DNA of 64,000 nucleotides from Snuella lapsa. Its GTDB lineage: Bacteria; Bacteroidota; Bacteroidia; Flavobacteriales; Flavobacteriaceae. The translations under genes and the position numbers were made by a program. The notes under the pieces are model-generated. The model was not told the DNA's origin, did not search any database, and saw only the letters and a list, made by a program, of their open reading frames with translations. This document shows, piece after piece, positions 1-8,071 of this stretch (position 1 is the first letter of the stretch; every line of letters starts with the position of its first letter). Location: the NCBI RefSeq assembly GCF_039539345.1, contig NZ_BAABCY010000076.1, positions 1 through 64,000 of the forward strand, in the 5' to 3' direction.

Positions 1-23
1 TAATTTTTAATATAACTAAAGTG

Positions 24-52
24 CTGCAATGAAATTGCAGGGTTTTAGACCC
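24..52. repeat. Two adjacent small inverted repeats upstream of the first gene
   Basis: A perfect 7-base inverted repeat with a 3-base spacer (CTGCAAT/ATTGCAG, 24-40) is followed at once by a GGG/CCC pairing (40-42 with 50-52). It lies 31 bases before the first start codon. It could be an operator for that small operon or the terminator of a gene beyond the left edge. No T-run follows, which makes a terminator less likely. Confidence 0.35.
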
Positions 53-82
53 TAATTTGAAACCAATAAAAACTGAAAAAAA

Positions 83-460
83 ATGAGCACTAAAACCTTT
101 TTAACAATCCATGGCGCAGTATATGCTGCCTTTGGCTTAGGATTGTTTTTTATTCCCAAAATACTGTGGCCAAGCTATGGTTTAGAATTAAATGACGATT
201 ATGCGGTTTTTTTATCCCAGCATACAACTATTTTTCTTGGAGGCATTGCTGCCATTAGTATTTTATTCAAAGATGTAGAAGAGAAAAGCATATCTACCAT
301 AAAAATCTTAAAGGGTTTATTGTATACCAACATTTTAGGGGTAGTTATAACACTTTACGCCATTTACAAAGGTGTCTTTTATGGATTTGGTTGGTCTGAT
401 CCTGCTTTTTTCACACTATTATCCATCTTCAGCTATATAAAATTAAAACATAACCAATAA
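83..460 (+). CDS. Small four-helix membrane protein of unknown function
   Basis: This 125-residue protein is mostly hydrophobic, with about four membrane-spanning segments (roughly residues 5-25, 45-62, 76-96 and 103-120) and short charged loops. I do not recognise a named family with certainty. It ends six bases before the next gene, so the two are probably co-transcribed. An ATG preceded by an A-rich leader is the natural start. Its function is unknown; the partner gene resembles small YdhR-type monooxygenase-like proteins, which does not settle a role for this one. Confidence 0.75.
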   Translation: MSTKTFLTIHGAVYAAFGLGLFFIPKILWPSYGLELNDDYAVFLSQHTTIFLGGIAAISILFKDVEEKSISTIKILKGLLYTNILGVVITLYAIYKGVFYGFGWSDPAFFTLLSIFSYIKLKHNQ

Positions 461-466
461 TAAGAA

Positions 467-778
467 ATGAGCCAATTAAAGATTTGGGATCTTCATTTAA
501 AATATGACGGTCCCGTTACAAAAGAATTCATGGAAGGAAAAAGCAACCTTGCTAAAAGTATTGCCAAAGAAGAAGGTGTTATCTGGAAAATATGGACCTA
601 TGAAAAAGATACCAACCATTATGGTTCAACATATTTATTCAAAAACATTGAATATTTAGAAAAATACAAGAAAATGCATATTAAAAGACTCCATGCCATT
701 GGCATAACCGATATAACAGATCATGTCTTTGATATATTTGAAAACTTGAGCAAAATCAACAATGCTCCTTTGTCCTAA
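467..778 (+). CDS. YdhR-family putative monooxygenase-like protein
   Basis: The 103-residue protein aligns along its whole length, from memory, with Escherichia coli YdhR: an N-terminal LHLKYDGP strand (LHFAFNGP in YdhR), a central VIWKIWT segment, a TYLF strand and a C-terminal HVFDIFENLSKIN segment. The family forms small dimeric ferredoxin-like alpha+beta barrels of the antibiotic-biosynthesis-monooxygenase superfamily. A true substrate is not established. There is no signal peptide, so it is cytoplasmic. It lies six bases after a membrane protein gene and is probably in the same transcript. Confidence 0.8.
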   Translation: MSQLKIWDLHLKYDGPVTKEFMEGKSNLAKSIAKEEGVIWKIWTYEKDTNHYGSTYLFKNIEYLEKYKKMHIKRLHAIGITDITDHVFDIFENLSKINNAPLS

Positions 779-790
779 AGCTTTTATTAA

Positions 791-888
791 TACAGCCTTG
801 GAGAAGCGAAATCACTTATACCCAAGGCTGTACGCTTCTCAAAAAATCAGGATTTTCTTTTACGAAGAAAAGTTCCCAAGAATTCTTT
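791..888. repeat. Interleaved inverted repeats in a convergent intergenic region
   Basis: Between two convergent genes, an 11-base arm (791-801) pairs perfectly with 822-832, and the next 7 bases (802-808) pair with 833-839. The second half is therefore a circular permutation of the reverse complement of the first. Two more inverted repeats follow: TTTTCTT/AAGAAAA (853-859 with 865-871) and the palindrome AAGAATTCTT (879-888). Any of these could terminate transcription from either side. The interleaved pair is unusual for a plain terminator. Confidence 0.6.
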
Positions 889-955
889 TTGATTAAACAC
901 CACCGTTAAAGGATAATTGATGGTTATTTTTCTCTAATCCACAGATTTAAAACAA

Positions 956-2221
956 CTAGTATATTATAAGTTTTTTTACTGCTATACTATGGTTCTCATC
1001 TTCAACATGCAATAAATACACACCTTTCTTAACGCTGCTAACATTTAGCTGACCATTATTAAATTTTACTGTTTCTAAAACTTGTTTGCCTGAAATATCA
1101 AATAATTTTATTTTGGTAATTCTGTCTACAGCTTTAATATTTAATATCTCACTAGCTGGATTAGGATATAATGAAAACGTCAACTGATCTAACTTTTTTA
1201 TGTTTAAGACTGGTGAATTATCAAAAACTATTCTAGAAATGGTAATTGGATTCGAATCTACAGCTGCACTTCCACTATTAGAGAATACTATTCTCCAATC
1301 TGTAATGTCTCCCGTCCATTCTGCTTTTCCACTTAAATCCATATCTATAGTTGAAGCTCCTAATGCTAAGGATTGATTTCCATAGGTTTGAGTAGCTGAA
1401 GCACCATCAACAAATTGAAATTTTATTTGATCTGCATTTGAAGTATTGTTATCTACTACAACATGCACATATTGATAACTTGAAGCATCAATACTAAAAA
1501 ATTGTTGAGCAAACTTAGGTGCAGTATTTGTATCATCCCCGGTAAAAGATAGTTCTGATCCAGTATAAGAGACACTCCCTCCATTAAGCCCATCAAAACC
1601 ACTAGCATTATCGCTTGAAAAATCATAACTGGTTTTAGAAAGTATACCAGCATTAACGATCTCAATTTTTTTAATTATTACATTACCATTTGTAGCACTA
1701 TCGCCTGACAAGTTAGTTGATCCATCAGCTTGTCTAAAACGAATACCAACATATTCCATATTGGCAATATTGTCTGTATCATTTAGGGTACCATCTCCAG
1801 GGTCATTAGTGTAATTGTTCGATTGTAATTTGAACACATAGGTTACCTCAACTCCAGAACCAGGTGAATTAGCTTGAATCATACCTGTTTGATAACCCAA
1901 GAATTGTGTCCCCGTATTTCCATTATTTTTATCGAAAAAACCTGAAAAACTTCCCACCTCCGTACTATTGTTTATAAGTGTTACAACCATATGTGTACCA
2001 TCAGACACCACAAAAGGATCTGCTGCTCGGGTAATGTCTACCCTCGGGACACCTGCATTAAACTCTAAAACCAAACCTTCGGCAGAAGGTGCTAAGGATG
2101 TACCACTCCCAGCTGCAACCCAACTACCTGGATTTGCAGACCCTGTAAAATCATACACTTTCTGTGCGTTTCCAATAAAAGCAAATGCAATAAATGCAAA
2201 TAACAATGTATTTTTTTTCAT
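956..2221 (-). CDS. T9SS-sorted secreted protein with two beta-sandwich-like modules
   Basis: The 421-residue protein begins with a Sec signal peptide (about residues 1-19). Two Ser/Gly/Asn/Thr-rich regions of similar length follow, each opening with a Y-D-F motif (about 23-190 and 198-335). They look like beta-sandwich modules such as carbohydrate-binding domains, though I cannot name a family. The last 75 residues are a T9SS type A sorting tail (SLYPNPAS, then LFDISGK and GVYLLHV motifs), so the protein is exported and probably surface-attached. No catalytic motif is visible. It lies 10 bases after the GH5 gene, which carries the same kind of tail, so a binding role beside that enzyme is plausible. 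Confidence 0.75.
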   Translation of the reverse strand: MKKNTLLFAFIAFAFIGNAQKVYDFTGSANPGSWVAAGSGTSLAPSAEGLVLEFNAGVPRVDITRAADPFVVSDGTHMVVTLINNSTEVGSFSGFFDKNNGNTGTQFLGYQTGMIQANSPGSGVEVTYVFKLQSNNYTNDPGDGTLNDTDNIANMEYVGIRFRQADGSTNLSGDSATNGNVIIKKIEIVNAGILSKTSYDFSSDNASGFDGLNGGSVSYTGSELSFTGDDTNTAPKFAQQFFSIDASSYQYVHVVVDNNTSNADQIKFQFVDGASATQTYGNQSLALGASTIDMDLSGKAEWTGDITDWRIVFSNSGSAAVDSNPITISRIVFDNSPVLNIKKLDQLTFSLYPNPASEILNIKAVDRITKIKLFDISGKQVLETVKFNNGQLNVSSVKKGVYLLHVEDENHSIAVKKLIIY

Positions 2222-2231
2222 AACTTAAAGT

Positions 2232-3665
2232 TTAAAGATTATTAATTAATAGTTTAGAATTCTTGTGTTGTCCATTTTTAAAAATGGTTTTTAATATATA
2301 CACCCCGTTATTTACTTTAGGGAGTTTAATTGAGGGATCGTTATTATTGTAATCTAAAGGAAAGATTCTTCCGTTAATATCAACCAAAGCTATATGATCT
2401 ATAGGTTTTCCAGTTTGTAGCTTTATAAAAGTGGAAGCTGGATTGGGAAAAAGTCTAAACCCTTTGCTAGTTTTAAAACGAGGTGTACTTAAACTGTTTC
2501 CCAATAAAGCATCCTTAACATCTACTACCCAAGTTCCGTCACTTACTTTATAAATGGTTTTATTTGCCTCATCACCAGCATCCCAAGCGGTAAAGGCAAA
2601 ACCTAAACTGATTGCTTTTTCGGCGAGATACTCATGGTATGCTACACGTGAAGCATTTTCTGGCCCACCAAAGCTTCCATAGGTCATGGTTACATAGTTA
2701 TAACCGCCTTCGTTATCGGCTCCAAATTCTCCAAGAAATACTGGAATGTTTTTAGACTGTGACCAAGATTGTACGGCTCCAAAATTTGAGTCTATTTCAG
2801 ATTTATCTGAAGTATTCCCCCAATCGAAATCATTATCATTTTCACCAGAAGATGCTGTGAAAGCTCTAGGCCAATAATAGTGAAATGTTGCTATTAAATG
2901 ACTATCACTGTTTATAACAGCATCACCTATTTGCAAAGGTGCTTCATAAGCATTTTTACTTCCTCCAGTAATGATAATATTTCTATCGACATTATTACTG
3001 CCAGAATTTCGGATAATATTTATAACATCCGCATTTAACACATCCATTTCTACATCGGTCAGGAAAAAATACGGCTCATTGACAATTTCAAAAAGCAAAT
3101 TATAAGAGTAGTCCTTAAATCGTTCTGCAATTTGCATCCAAATAGCCCTAAATTTCTCATTATCCGCTATACGCTTGGCTGAAGTTGGTTCAGTATAATA
3201 CGCTGCCCATTTATCTTTTGGACTAAAAGTGTATAAAAACTCTTCTTTAAGAGTTTTTCCATGAAAATCTAAAACTACAACGAGTCCTTCGTTTAACCCC
3301 CAATTAATAACTTCCTCTACTCTATCCAAGTAACTTGAACTCACCATGTAATCGGCTAGCGTTCCAGAATAATCTCCAGAAGTCCCTGCCGCTTTTGAAT
3401 AACTAGAAGTATTACCACTGGTTCTTGTACCTAAAAAGTCTATAGGAATCCTTATGGTAGTAAATCCTGCATCAGAAACATCCTTGATATAGGTTTGGGT
3501 AAGTGCTGGCGCCCAATTACCCTCAACAGGAGCACTTAAAACATTTCCCAAGTTTATACCTCTCCCCATATCACTTACCATTTGTTGTGGTGTTATCTGT
3601 GACATACCATACTGTAAAGAAAATACAGTAACTATTGCATGCCTGAGAAATGTTAAATGCTTCAT
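2232..3665 (-). CDS. GH5 family endoglucanase/mannanase-like enzyme with T9SS tail
   Basis: The 477-residue protein has a signal peptide (about 1-22) and a GH5 TIM barrel (about 25-380). Family landmarks are GRGINLGN near residue 34, FEIVNEP with acid/base Glu197, and FLGEFGAD with nucleophile Glu313. The C-terminal 75 residues carry a T9SS sorting domain (RLFPNPAS, NNGVYILK), so it acts outside the cell. GH5 includes cellulases, mannanases and xylanases, and the subfamily cannot be fixed by eye. It belongs to the distal tail of the locus with the tandem-module protein; these are the only T9SS cargo in the locus. Confidence 0.88.
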   Translation of the reverse strand: MKHLTFLRHAIVTVFSLQYGMSQITPQQMVSDMGRGINLGNVLSAPVEGNWAPALTQTYIKDVSDAGFTTIRIPIDFLGTRTSGNTSSYSKAAGTSGDYSGTLADYMVSSSYLDRVEEVINWGLNEGLVVVLDFHGKTLKEEFLYTFSPKDKWAAYYTEPTSAKRIADNEKFRAIWMQIAERFKDYSYNLLFEIVNEPYFFLTDVEMDVLNADVINIIRNSGSNNVDRNIIITGGSKNAYEAPLQIGDAVINSDSHLIATFHYYWPRAFTASSGENDNDFDWGNTSDKSEIDSNFGAVQSWSQSKNIPVFLGEFGADNEGGYNYVTMTYGSFGGPENASRVAYHEYLAEKAISLGFAFTAWDAGDEANKTIYKVSDGTWVVDVKDALLGNSLSTPRFKTSKGFRLFPNPASTFIKLQTGKPIDHIALVDINGRIFPLDYNNNDPSIKLPKVNNGVYILKTIFKNGQHKNSKLLINNL

Positions 3666-3680
3666 CTGGTCGCTATTAAT

Positions 3681-4031
3681 CTATTTTTTCTCCTTTCCTT
3701 TTAACTCTCTTAGCGCTTTTTTCTGCTCCTTTGTCAATACATTAGCAAAGATTTGTTGGTAATATTTCTTATTGATTTCTTGATTTTTTTCCTTATTGAA
3801 GCCTTCCTTTTTAGCTACTCTCAAGGCTTTCAAACGTTCAATATGAATGTCCTTAATTTGAGATTTTTGATTGTTTGTTAAGGCTAAGGATTGATTTACA
3901 GAAGCAATGTCTTTGTTTAATTTTTCCACCAAAACACCGACCTTTTCGTCTAGTTTATCTGACTGCGCAGATGATGTAAAGGTAAGCCCGAAACACAATA
4001 CACATAGTATTCCAATTTTTCTCATATTCAT
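3681..4031 (-). CDS. Small secreted helical protein, LTxxQ/CpxP-like
   Basis: This 116-residue protein has a cleavable signal peptide (about 1-22) followed by a Lys/Glu/Gln-rich, almost wholly helical body. Two segments resemble the LTxxQ repeats of Spy/CpxP-type periplasmic proteins: LTNNQKSQI near residue 51 and LTKEQKKAL near residue 100. Such proteins bind metals or unfolded proteins and respond to envelope stress, but that role is only an analogy here. It starts 15 bases upstream of the GH5 gene and is probably in its transcript. A 145-base gap with an inverted repeat separates it from the upstream gene. Confidence 0.65.
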   Translation of the reverse strand: MNMRKIGILCVLCFGLTFTSSAQSDKLDEKVGVLVEKLNKDIASVNQSLALTNNQKSQIKDIHIERLKALRVAKKEGFNKEKNQEINKKYYQQIFANVLTKEQKKALRELKGKEKK

Positions 4032-4049
4032 TTAGTTTTGTTAGTGATA

Positions 4050-4091
4050 CAAAAGCTCCAACCCGTTTTACGGTAAATAACACGGCTTTTG
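4050..4091. repeat. Inverted repeat in the leader of the small secreted protein gene
   Basis: CAAAAGC (4050-4056) pairs with GCTTTTG (4085-4091) around a second, bulged ACC(C)GT/ACGGT pairing at 4061-4074. The structure ends 19 bases upstream of the start codon at 4031, in the longest gap of the distal part of the locus. It could be a leader hairpin or operator marking a separate transcription unit for 956-4031. Confidence 0.3.
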
Positions 4092-4176
4092 ATATGGTAA
4101 AGTTGAAAAAAGGAATACGGATTAAGGTTTAATATCTGTCAAATAAAGTTTGCTTATCGTAAAAAAAGTAGCTAAA

Positions 4177-5070
4177 TCAATTCTTAAGGTTAAATAATCT
4201 GTAAAGCCCCTCCTGGTTCTGTTCCAAAATAATTTCCGGGTCACTCCCTTTTACGTGACCTAAAATCCCAAAAGGCCCTGAATAATTAAGATCCAGAAGT
4301 TGCTTTATCATTTCCTTTTCTCTATTGCCCGCTCCTATCGTGATAATTTTAGGCCCCTCTTTTTTCATACCGTTTAGATTTACACACCATAAATAGGGCA
4401 ATAGCATTTTTATATTTTCGGAATACGCATCCAATTGATCATGTGCATGGTGAAAATTAAAAACAACTCCTATATCCTCATCAGGGAGCGCCCTAATGAT
4501 CTTTAATTGATTTACCGGGTTTCCAAACCATCCACCATGATTATAAAGTGCAATTTTGCAACCAATCTTTGAGGCTCTTGCGGATAAATAGGAAATCATA
4601 TCAACGACTTGCTTTAAGCTAACCTCTTTTGTTAGACTTTCAAAATAGGTAGGTTCGAAGCCGACCCATATTTGCGTTTTTAACCCCACCTTTACCAGGT
4701 TTTCAAAAACAGCCTCGCTTTCGGGTTTAAGCGCATTGGGGCGATCCTTATTTAAGTTAACATAGAGCCAAACTGCCCTGATAGTGATATTATGTGATTT
4801 AGCAAGTTTCCATTCGTAGGCCATCGTAGGAATGTGTTTAGGCCTGTTCCCATAAGCATACTGATCATACCCTAAACGTTCCAACATAGCTATACGCTCG
4901 TCCGGCGTTCTCTCTTTTACATCAAAACCAACAATAGACCAGGGTATAAGATTGTCTTTCCTAAAAACATGTTTGTCTTCGACAAAATGATCTACAGGTG
5001 CTTTACAGCCAATACACCCCAAACACAAGCATATTATGACATAAACACACTTCATTTTAGCGCTTTTCAT
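4177..5070 (-). CDS. Exported sugar phosphate isomerase/epimerase-like TIM-barrel lipoprotein
   Basis: The chosen start gives 297 residues: a hydrophobic leader ending in a lipobox-like C-I-G-C, then a xylose-isomerase-like (AP endonuclease 2 family) TIM barrel. Recognisable barrel motifs are WVGFEPTYFES, ALYNHGGWFGN, GVVFNFHHAHDQ and LNGMKKEGP, rich in the His, Glu and Asp residues that bind a divalent metal in this fold. Members are usually cytoplasmic, so export suggests a non-phosphorylated sugar or glycoside substrate. ATG codons at 5097, 5070 and 5055 are possible; 5055 leaves a one-base gap after the sulfatase, 5070 overlaps it by 14 bases. It is the last gene of the tightly packed part of the locus. 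Confidence 0.75.
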   Translation of the reverse strand: MKSAKMKCVYVIICLCLGCIGCKAPVDHFVEDKHVFRKDNLIPWSIVGFDVKERTPDERIAMLERLGYDQYAYGNRPKHIPTMAYEWKLAKSHNITIRAVWLYVNLNKDRPNALKPESEAVFENLVKVGLKTQIWVGFEPTYFESLTKEVSLKQVVDMISYLSARASKIGCKIALYNHGGWFGNPVNQLKIIRALPDEDIGVVFNFHHAHDQLDAYSENIKMLLPYLWCVNLNGMKKEGPKIITIGAGNREKEMIKQLLDLNYSGPFGILGHVKGSDPEIILEQNQEGLYRLFNLKN

Positions 5071-6490
5071 AATCCGGATTCGGTCTTGGGCCTTCATATT
5101 CGGTTTCTCGTTTCCATCGTTCCAGTCTTTTTACCAATACCTGAAGGATTTCGGGTGCTTCAGTCGCAATGTTTTTGGTTTCATATGGGTCTTTATTTAA
5201 ATTGTAAAGTGTATAAGTACCGGTATCGACATCTTCTGTTAACTTATACCCCTTCATTTGGATCACATTTACCCATTTGGAAGCAAACGTCTTTTGTTTT
5301 ACATTGTAATTCGCATAATTGGTGTATTCCCATATTAAAGCGTCCCGACTGGTAGTGGTTGTATTACCCAAAAGCACCGGACTAATATCTTCTCCATCTA
5401 AAATATAATTTTTTGGTGCTTCAGCATTTACCAATCCTAAAAATGTAGGATACAGATCCACGTTAATAATTGGTTCTTTGGATACGGAGCCTGGTTTAAT
5501 TTTATGATTCCATTTAAAAATATAAGGTACACGGATACCTCCTTCAAGTGTTTGTCCTTTTACACCGCGATAGGGTTTAGTAAAAATATTGCTCTCCGTT
5601 TTATAATGCCCGTTATCGGAAGTGAACACTACTATGGTATTATCTTCAATATTTAGTTCTTTTAGCGCGTTCATCAATTTCCCTACGTTGTCATCCAATG
5701 CTTTTATCATTGCCAATACCCTGATTTCGTCCTTTCCTATTTGGTTATTCCCTTTATATCGGGCTTTGACATATTCCAAATCTTCCGGTTTTGGTTCCAG
5801 GGGTTTATGCACCAGATAGTAGGGCACATAAGTAAAGAACGATTGATCTTTTGCTACTGAACGCTTTATAAAATCGATCGTTCTTTCTGTTACCAGATCT
5901 GACGCGTATAATGAGTAATCTAAATTCTTCTGTTCGGGTGAGGTTTTAAAATTATAATGCCCTAAGATCTCAAAGCCTTCATCAAACCCCTGATTCTTAA
6001 TTTGTAATTGCTTTTTACCTAAATGCCACTTTCCAAAAGCAGCCGTTGCATAACCATTGGCTTTCAGTGCTTCGGCGATAGTGAACTTATCAAGCTCCAA
6101 ACCTTTTCCACTCCCTTTTACCTCATTGATAGCGGGAGGCAGATATTTCATAGCAACCAGGGTTTTTCTATCATTTATGTATCGATCGGCCACCCTGTAT
6201 ACTCTGTGCCTGGGCATATACTGACCGGACAGAATAGTAGCTCTCGAAGGAGCACAGGTAGGATCGGAAGCGTAGCCATTTGTAAAATGCATACCTTCCG
6301 CATACAATTGGTCTATGTTAGGGGATTCTACAAAAGAATTACCATAACAATTCAGGGCATTAATCCCTAAATCGTCCGCTAGAATGAATAATATATTCGG
6401 TTGTTTATTGTTTTCTATCAAATCTTGCCCCAAAACCAAAGAGGATTGCATTATTACAAAGGAGGTGATTATAAATACGATTCTTTTCAT
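5057..6490 (-). CDS. Sulfatase, formylglycine-dependent (family S1)
   Basis: From the ATG at 6490 this is a 477-residue secreted sulfatase with a signal peptide (about 1-21). The N-terminal metal motif is NILFILADDLG, and the active-site signature C-A-P-S-R has Cys79 as the residue converted to formylglycine. Further landmarks are GKWHLG, TSDNGHY and a C-terminal NLNKDPYETKN segment typical of S1 enzymes. The start codon overlaps the stop of the upstream sulfatase (ATGA at 6487-6490), implying translational coupling. A longer upstream start is possible but would place 14 extra residues before the signal peptide. The sulfate position removed cannot be told from sequence by eye. Confidence 0.93.
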   Translation of the reverse strand: MKRIVFIITSFVIMQSSLVLGQDLIENNKQPNILFILADDLGINALNCYGNSFVESPNIDQLYAEGMHFTNGYASDPTCAPSRATILSGQYMPRHRVYRVADRYINDRKTLVAMKYLPPAINEVKGSGKGLELDKFTIAEALKANGYATAAFGKWHLGKKQLQIKNQGFDEGFEILGHYNFKTSPEQKNLDYSLYASDLVTERTIDFIKRSVAKDQSFFTYVPYYLVHKPLEPKPEDLEYVKARYKGNNQIGKDEIRVLAMIKALDDNVGKLMNALKELNIEDNTIVVFTSDNGHYKTESNIFTKPYRGVKGQTLEGGIRVPYIFKWNHKIKPGSVSKEPIINVDLYPTFLGLVNAEAPKNYILDGEDISPVLLGNTTTTSRDALIWEYTNYANYNVKQKTFASKWVNVIQMKGYKLTEDVDTGTYTLYNLNKDPYETKNIATEAPEILQVLVKRLERWKRETEYEGPRPNPDYEKR

Positions 6491-8061
6491 GGTTGTTGTT
6501 TTTGAGGTTTCAGCCAAAACAGTTCTCTCCAAATTTTATCGCCTTGATTATCTAATTTTTTACCATCGGTACTTCTTCCGTTTAAAATGATATCATTTAA
6601 TGCTTTTGCAAGCATTTCCCTTATATGATCAAATGATGCATTATAAAACAGATTATTCTTCTCTGAGGGATCTTCTTTTATATTAAATAAATAGGATTGC
6701 CCCTTTTTCTCGTTAAGATCCATTTTCCAATCTCCTTTTCTAATAGAAAAGCGTCCTGCGAAATTTGAATACACAGATGCTTTTCGACCATAGTCCTGCT
6801 TCCCTTTTAGAAGTGATAAAATACTATAGCTATCCACTCCTTGATTCGGATCTGTCCTTTCATTAACCAAATCGGCACAGGTAGCATACAGATCTCCCAG
6901 CGATATGGTTGTATTATTCCTGGTATTCGGTTGTATTACACGCTTCCACTGCACAATAAAAGGTACGGTATGTCCTCCCTGATGTAAGGTTGCTTTTCGT
7001 CCGCGTAACTCCCAGCTTGGTTTATGCCCGTATTTTTTTTCATATTCAATTGGAAATGACGCTTTGGAAGCACCATTATCGGCTGTAAAGATTATTATGG
7101 TATTATCTTCCAAACCACGTTCTTTTACTGCGTCTACAATCTGCCCTACTGTCCAATCCAATTCAGAGACAAAATCACCATAAATACCCGCTTCACTGCT
7201 ACCAATAAATATCTCTCCAGGTACAACAGGGGTATGTGGTGCGGTTAATGGGATATATAAAAAGAAAGGGGCTTTAGAATTGTATTCCCGAATATACTGT
7301 ACAGAACGTGCGGTAAGCTCGGGCATTACATCTTTAACGGTAAAATTCGTTGCTTTATCACCGCTACGCATCAAAAGCTGTCCACCTTCCAGATCATTTT
7401 TCTTGCCTCCGGGAAAATCCGAGCGTTTTCCCCGGGAAGGCATCGTTTCTGTAGGCTCCGTAATGAGCCTGTCATTTTCAGAAAAGACATAAGGAGGAAA
7501 ATCGAGAGAAGCATTCAACCCAAAAAAATAGTTGAAACCACAATCTACTGGGCCTCCGGTAAACGGCTTAGAATAGCTAACATGTGAACTGATATCTTCT
7601 TTAAACTTATAGGGCACTTGTGGATCTCTTTCAAGATCACCCTCATTTTCGATCACCCAATTCCACCCCAAATGCCATTTACCAATCATTGCCGTATTGT
7701 AACCATTACGCAACAATAGTTTAGGAGCCGTATCCTTATCAGGAGCTATCATCGCTTTGGAATACCCATCTAAAACACGTCTTTTCAACTGTGTACGCCA
7801 TGCATATTCGCCTGTCATTATACTATAGCGAGATGGTGTACATACTGATGATGTTGTATGCGCATCGGTAAAGGTCAATCCGTTTTTAATAAGGGTATCT
7901 ATATGCGGGGTTCTGATCTTAGATTCAGGATTTAAACCCGATACATCTCCAATTCCCAGGTCGTCTGCAAGGATATATACAATATTAGGCTTTTGCCCCC
8001 CCTGCCCTTCAACCTTACAAAAACAAACCAGCAAAGGGATTAACATATAAATTCTAAACAT
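6487..8061 (-). CDS. Sulfatase, formylglycine-dependent (arylsulfatase A-like, family S1)
   Basis: The 524-residue protein has a signal peptide ending near VEGQ (about residue 20), the metal-binding NIVYILADDLGIGD, and the signature C-T-P-S-R with Cys74 as the formylglycine precursor. GKWHLGW and FTADNGA motifs and a C-terminal NIKEDPSEKNN segment complete the S1 pattern. I chose the ATG at 8061, which leaves a 10-base gap after the fucosidase; the ATG at 8085 would run into that gene and spoil the signal peptide. Together with the next gene it forms an ATGA-overlapped sulfatase pair downstream of GH29, suggesting joint desulfation of the same substrate. Confidence 0.93.
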   Translation of the reverse strand: MFRIYMLIPLLVCFCKVEGQGGQKPNIVYILADDLGIGDVSGLNPESKIRTPHIDTLIKNGLTFTDAHTTSSVCTPSRYSIMTGEYAWRTQLKRRVLDGYSKAMIAPDKDTAPKLLLRNGYNTAMIGKWHLGWNWVIENEGDLERDPQVPYKFKEDISSHVSYSKPFTGGPVDCGFNYFFGLNASLDFPPYVFSENDRLITEPTETMPSRGKRSDFPGGKKNDLEGGQLLMRSGDKATNFTVKDVMPELTARSVQYIREYNSKAPFFLYIPLTAPHTPVVPGEIFIGSSEAGIYGDFVSELDWTVGQIVDAVKERGLEDNTIIIFTADNGASKASFPIEYEKKYGHKPSWELRGRKATLHQGGHTVPFIVQWKRVIQPNTRNNTTISLGDLYATCADLVNERTDPNQGVDSYSILSLLKGKQDYGRKASVYSNFAGRFSIRKGDWKMDLNEKKGQSYLFNIKEDPSEKNNLFYNASFDHIREMLAKALNDIILNGRSTDGKKLDNQGDKIWRELFWLKPQKQQP

Positions 8062-8071
8062 GGCTCCTATT

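Noticed and set aside
791..840. A classical H-type pseudoknot
   Set aside because: With no linker bases on either crossing side and stems of 11 and 7 pairs, both stems could hardly form at once; alternative stems are more likely.
1968..2228. Open frame on the plus strand opposite the T9SS protein gene
   Set aside because: It lies wholly antisense to a well supported gene with signal peptide and sorting tail, and shows no family motif.
956..3665. Cellulose-degradation locus based on the GH5
   Set aside because: One GH5 at the far end does not outweigh eight sulfatases, GH10 and GH29; GH5 specificity is also broad.
4969..5355. Open frame on the plus strand across the isomerase/sulfatase border
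   Set aside because: Both minus-strand genes have clear motifs; the frame has odd composition and no recognisable domain.
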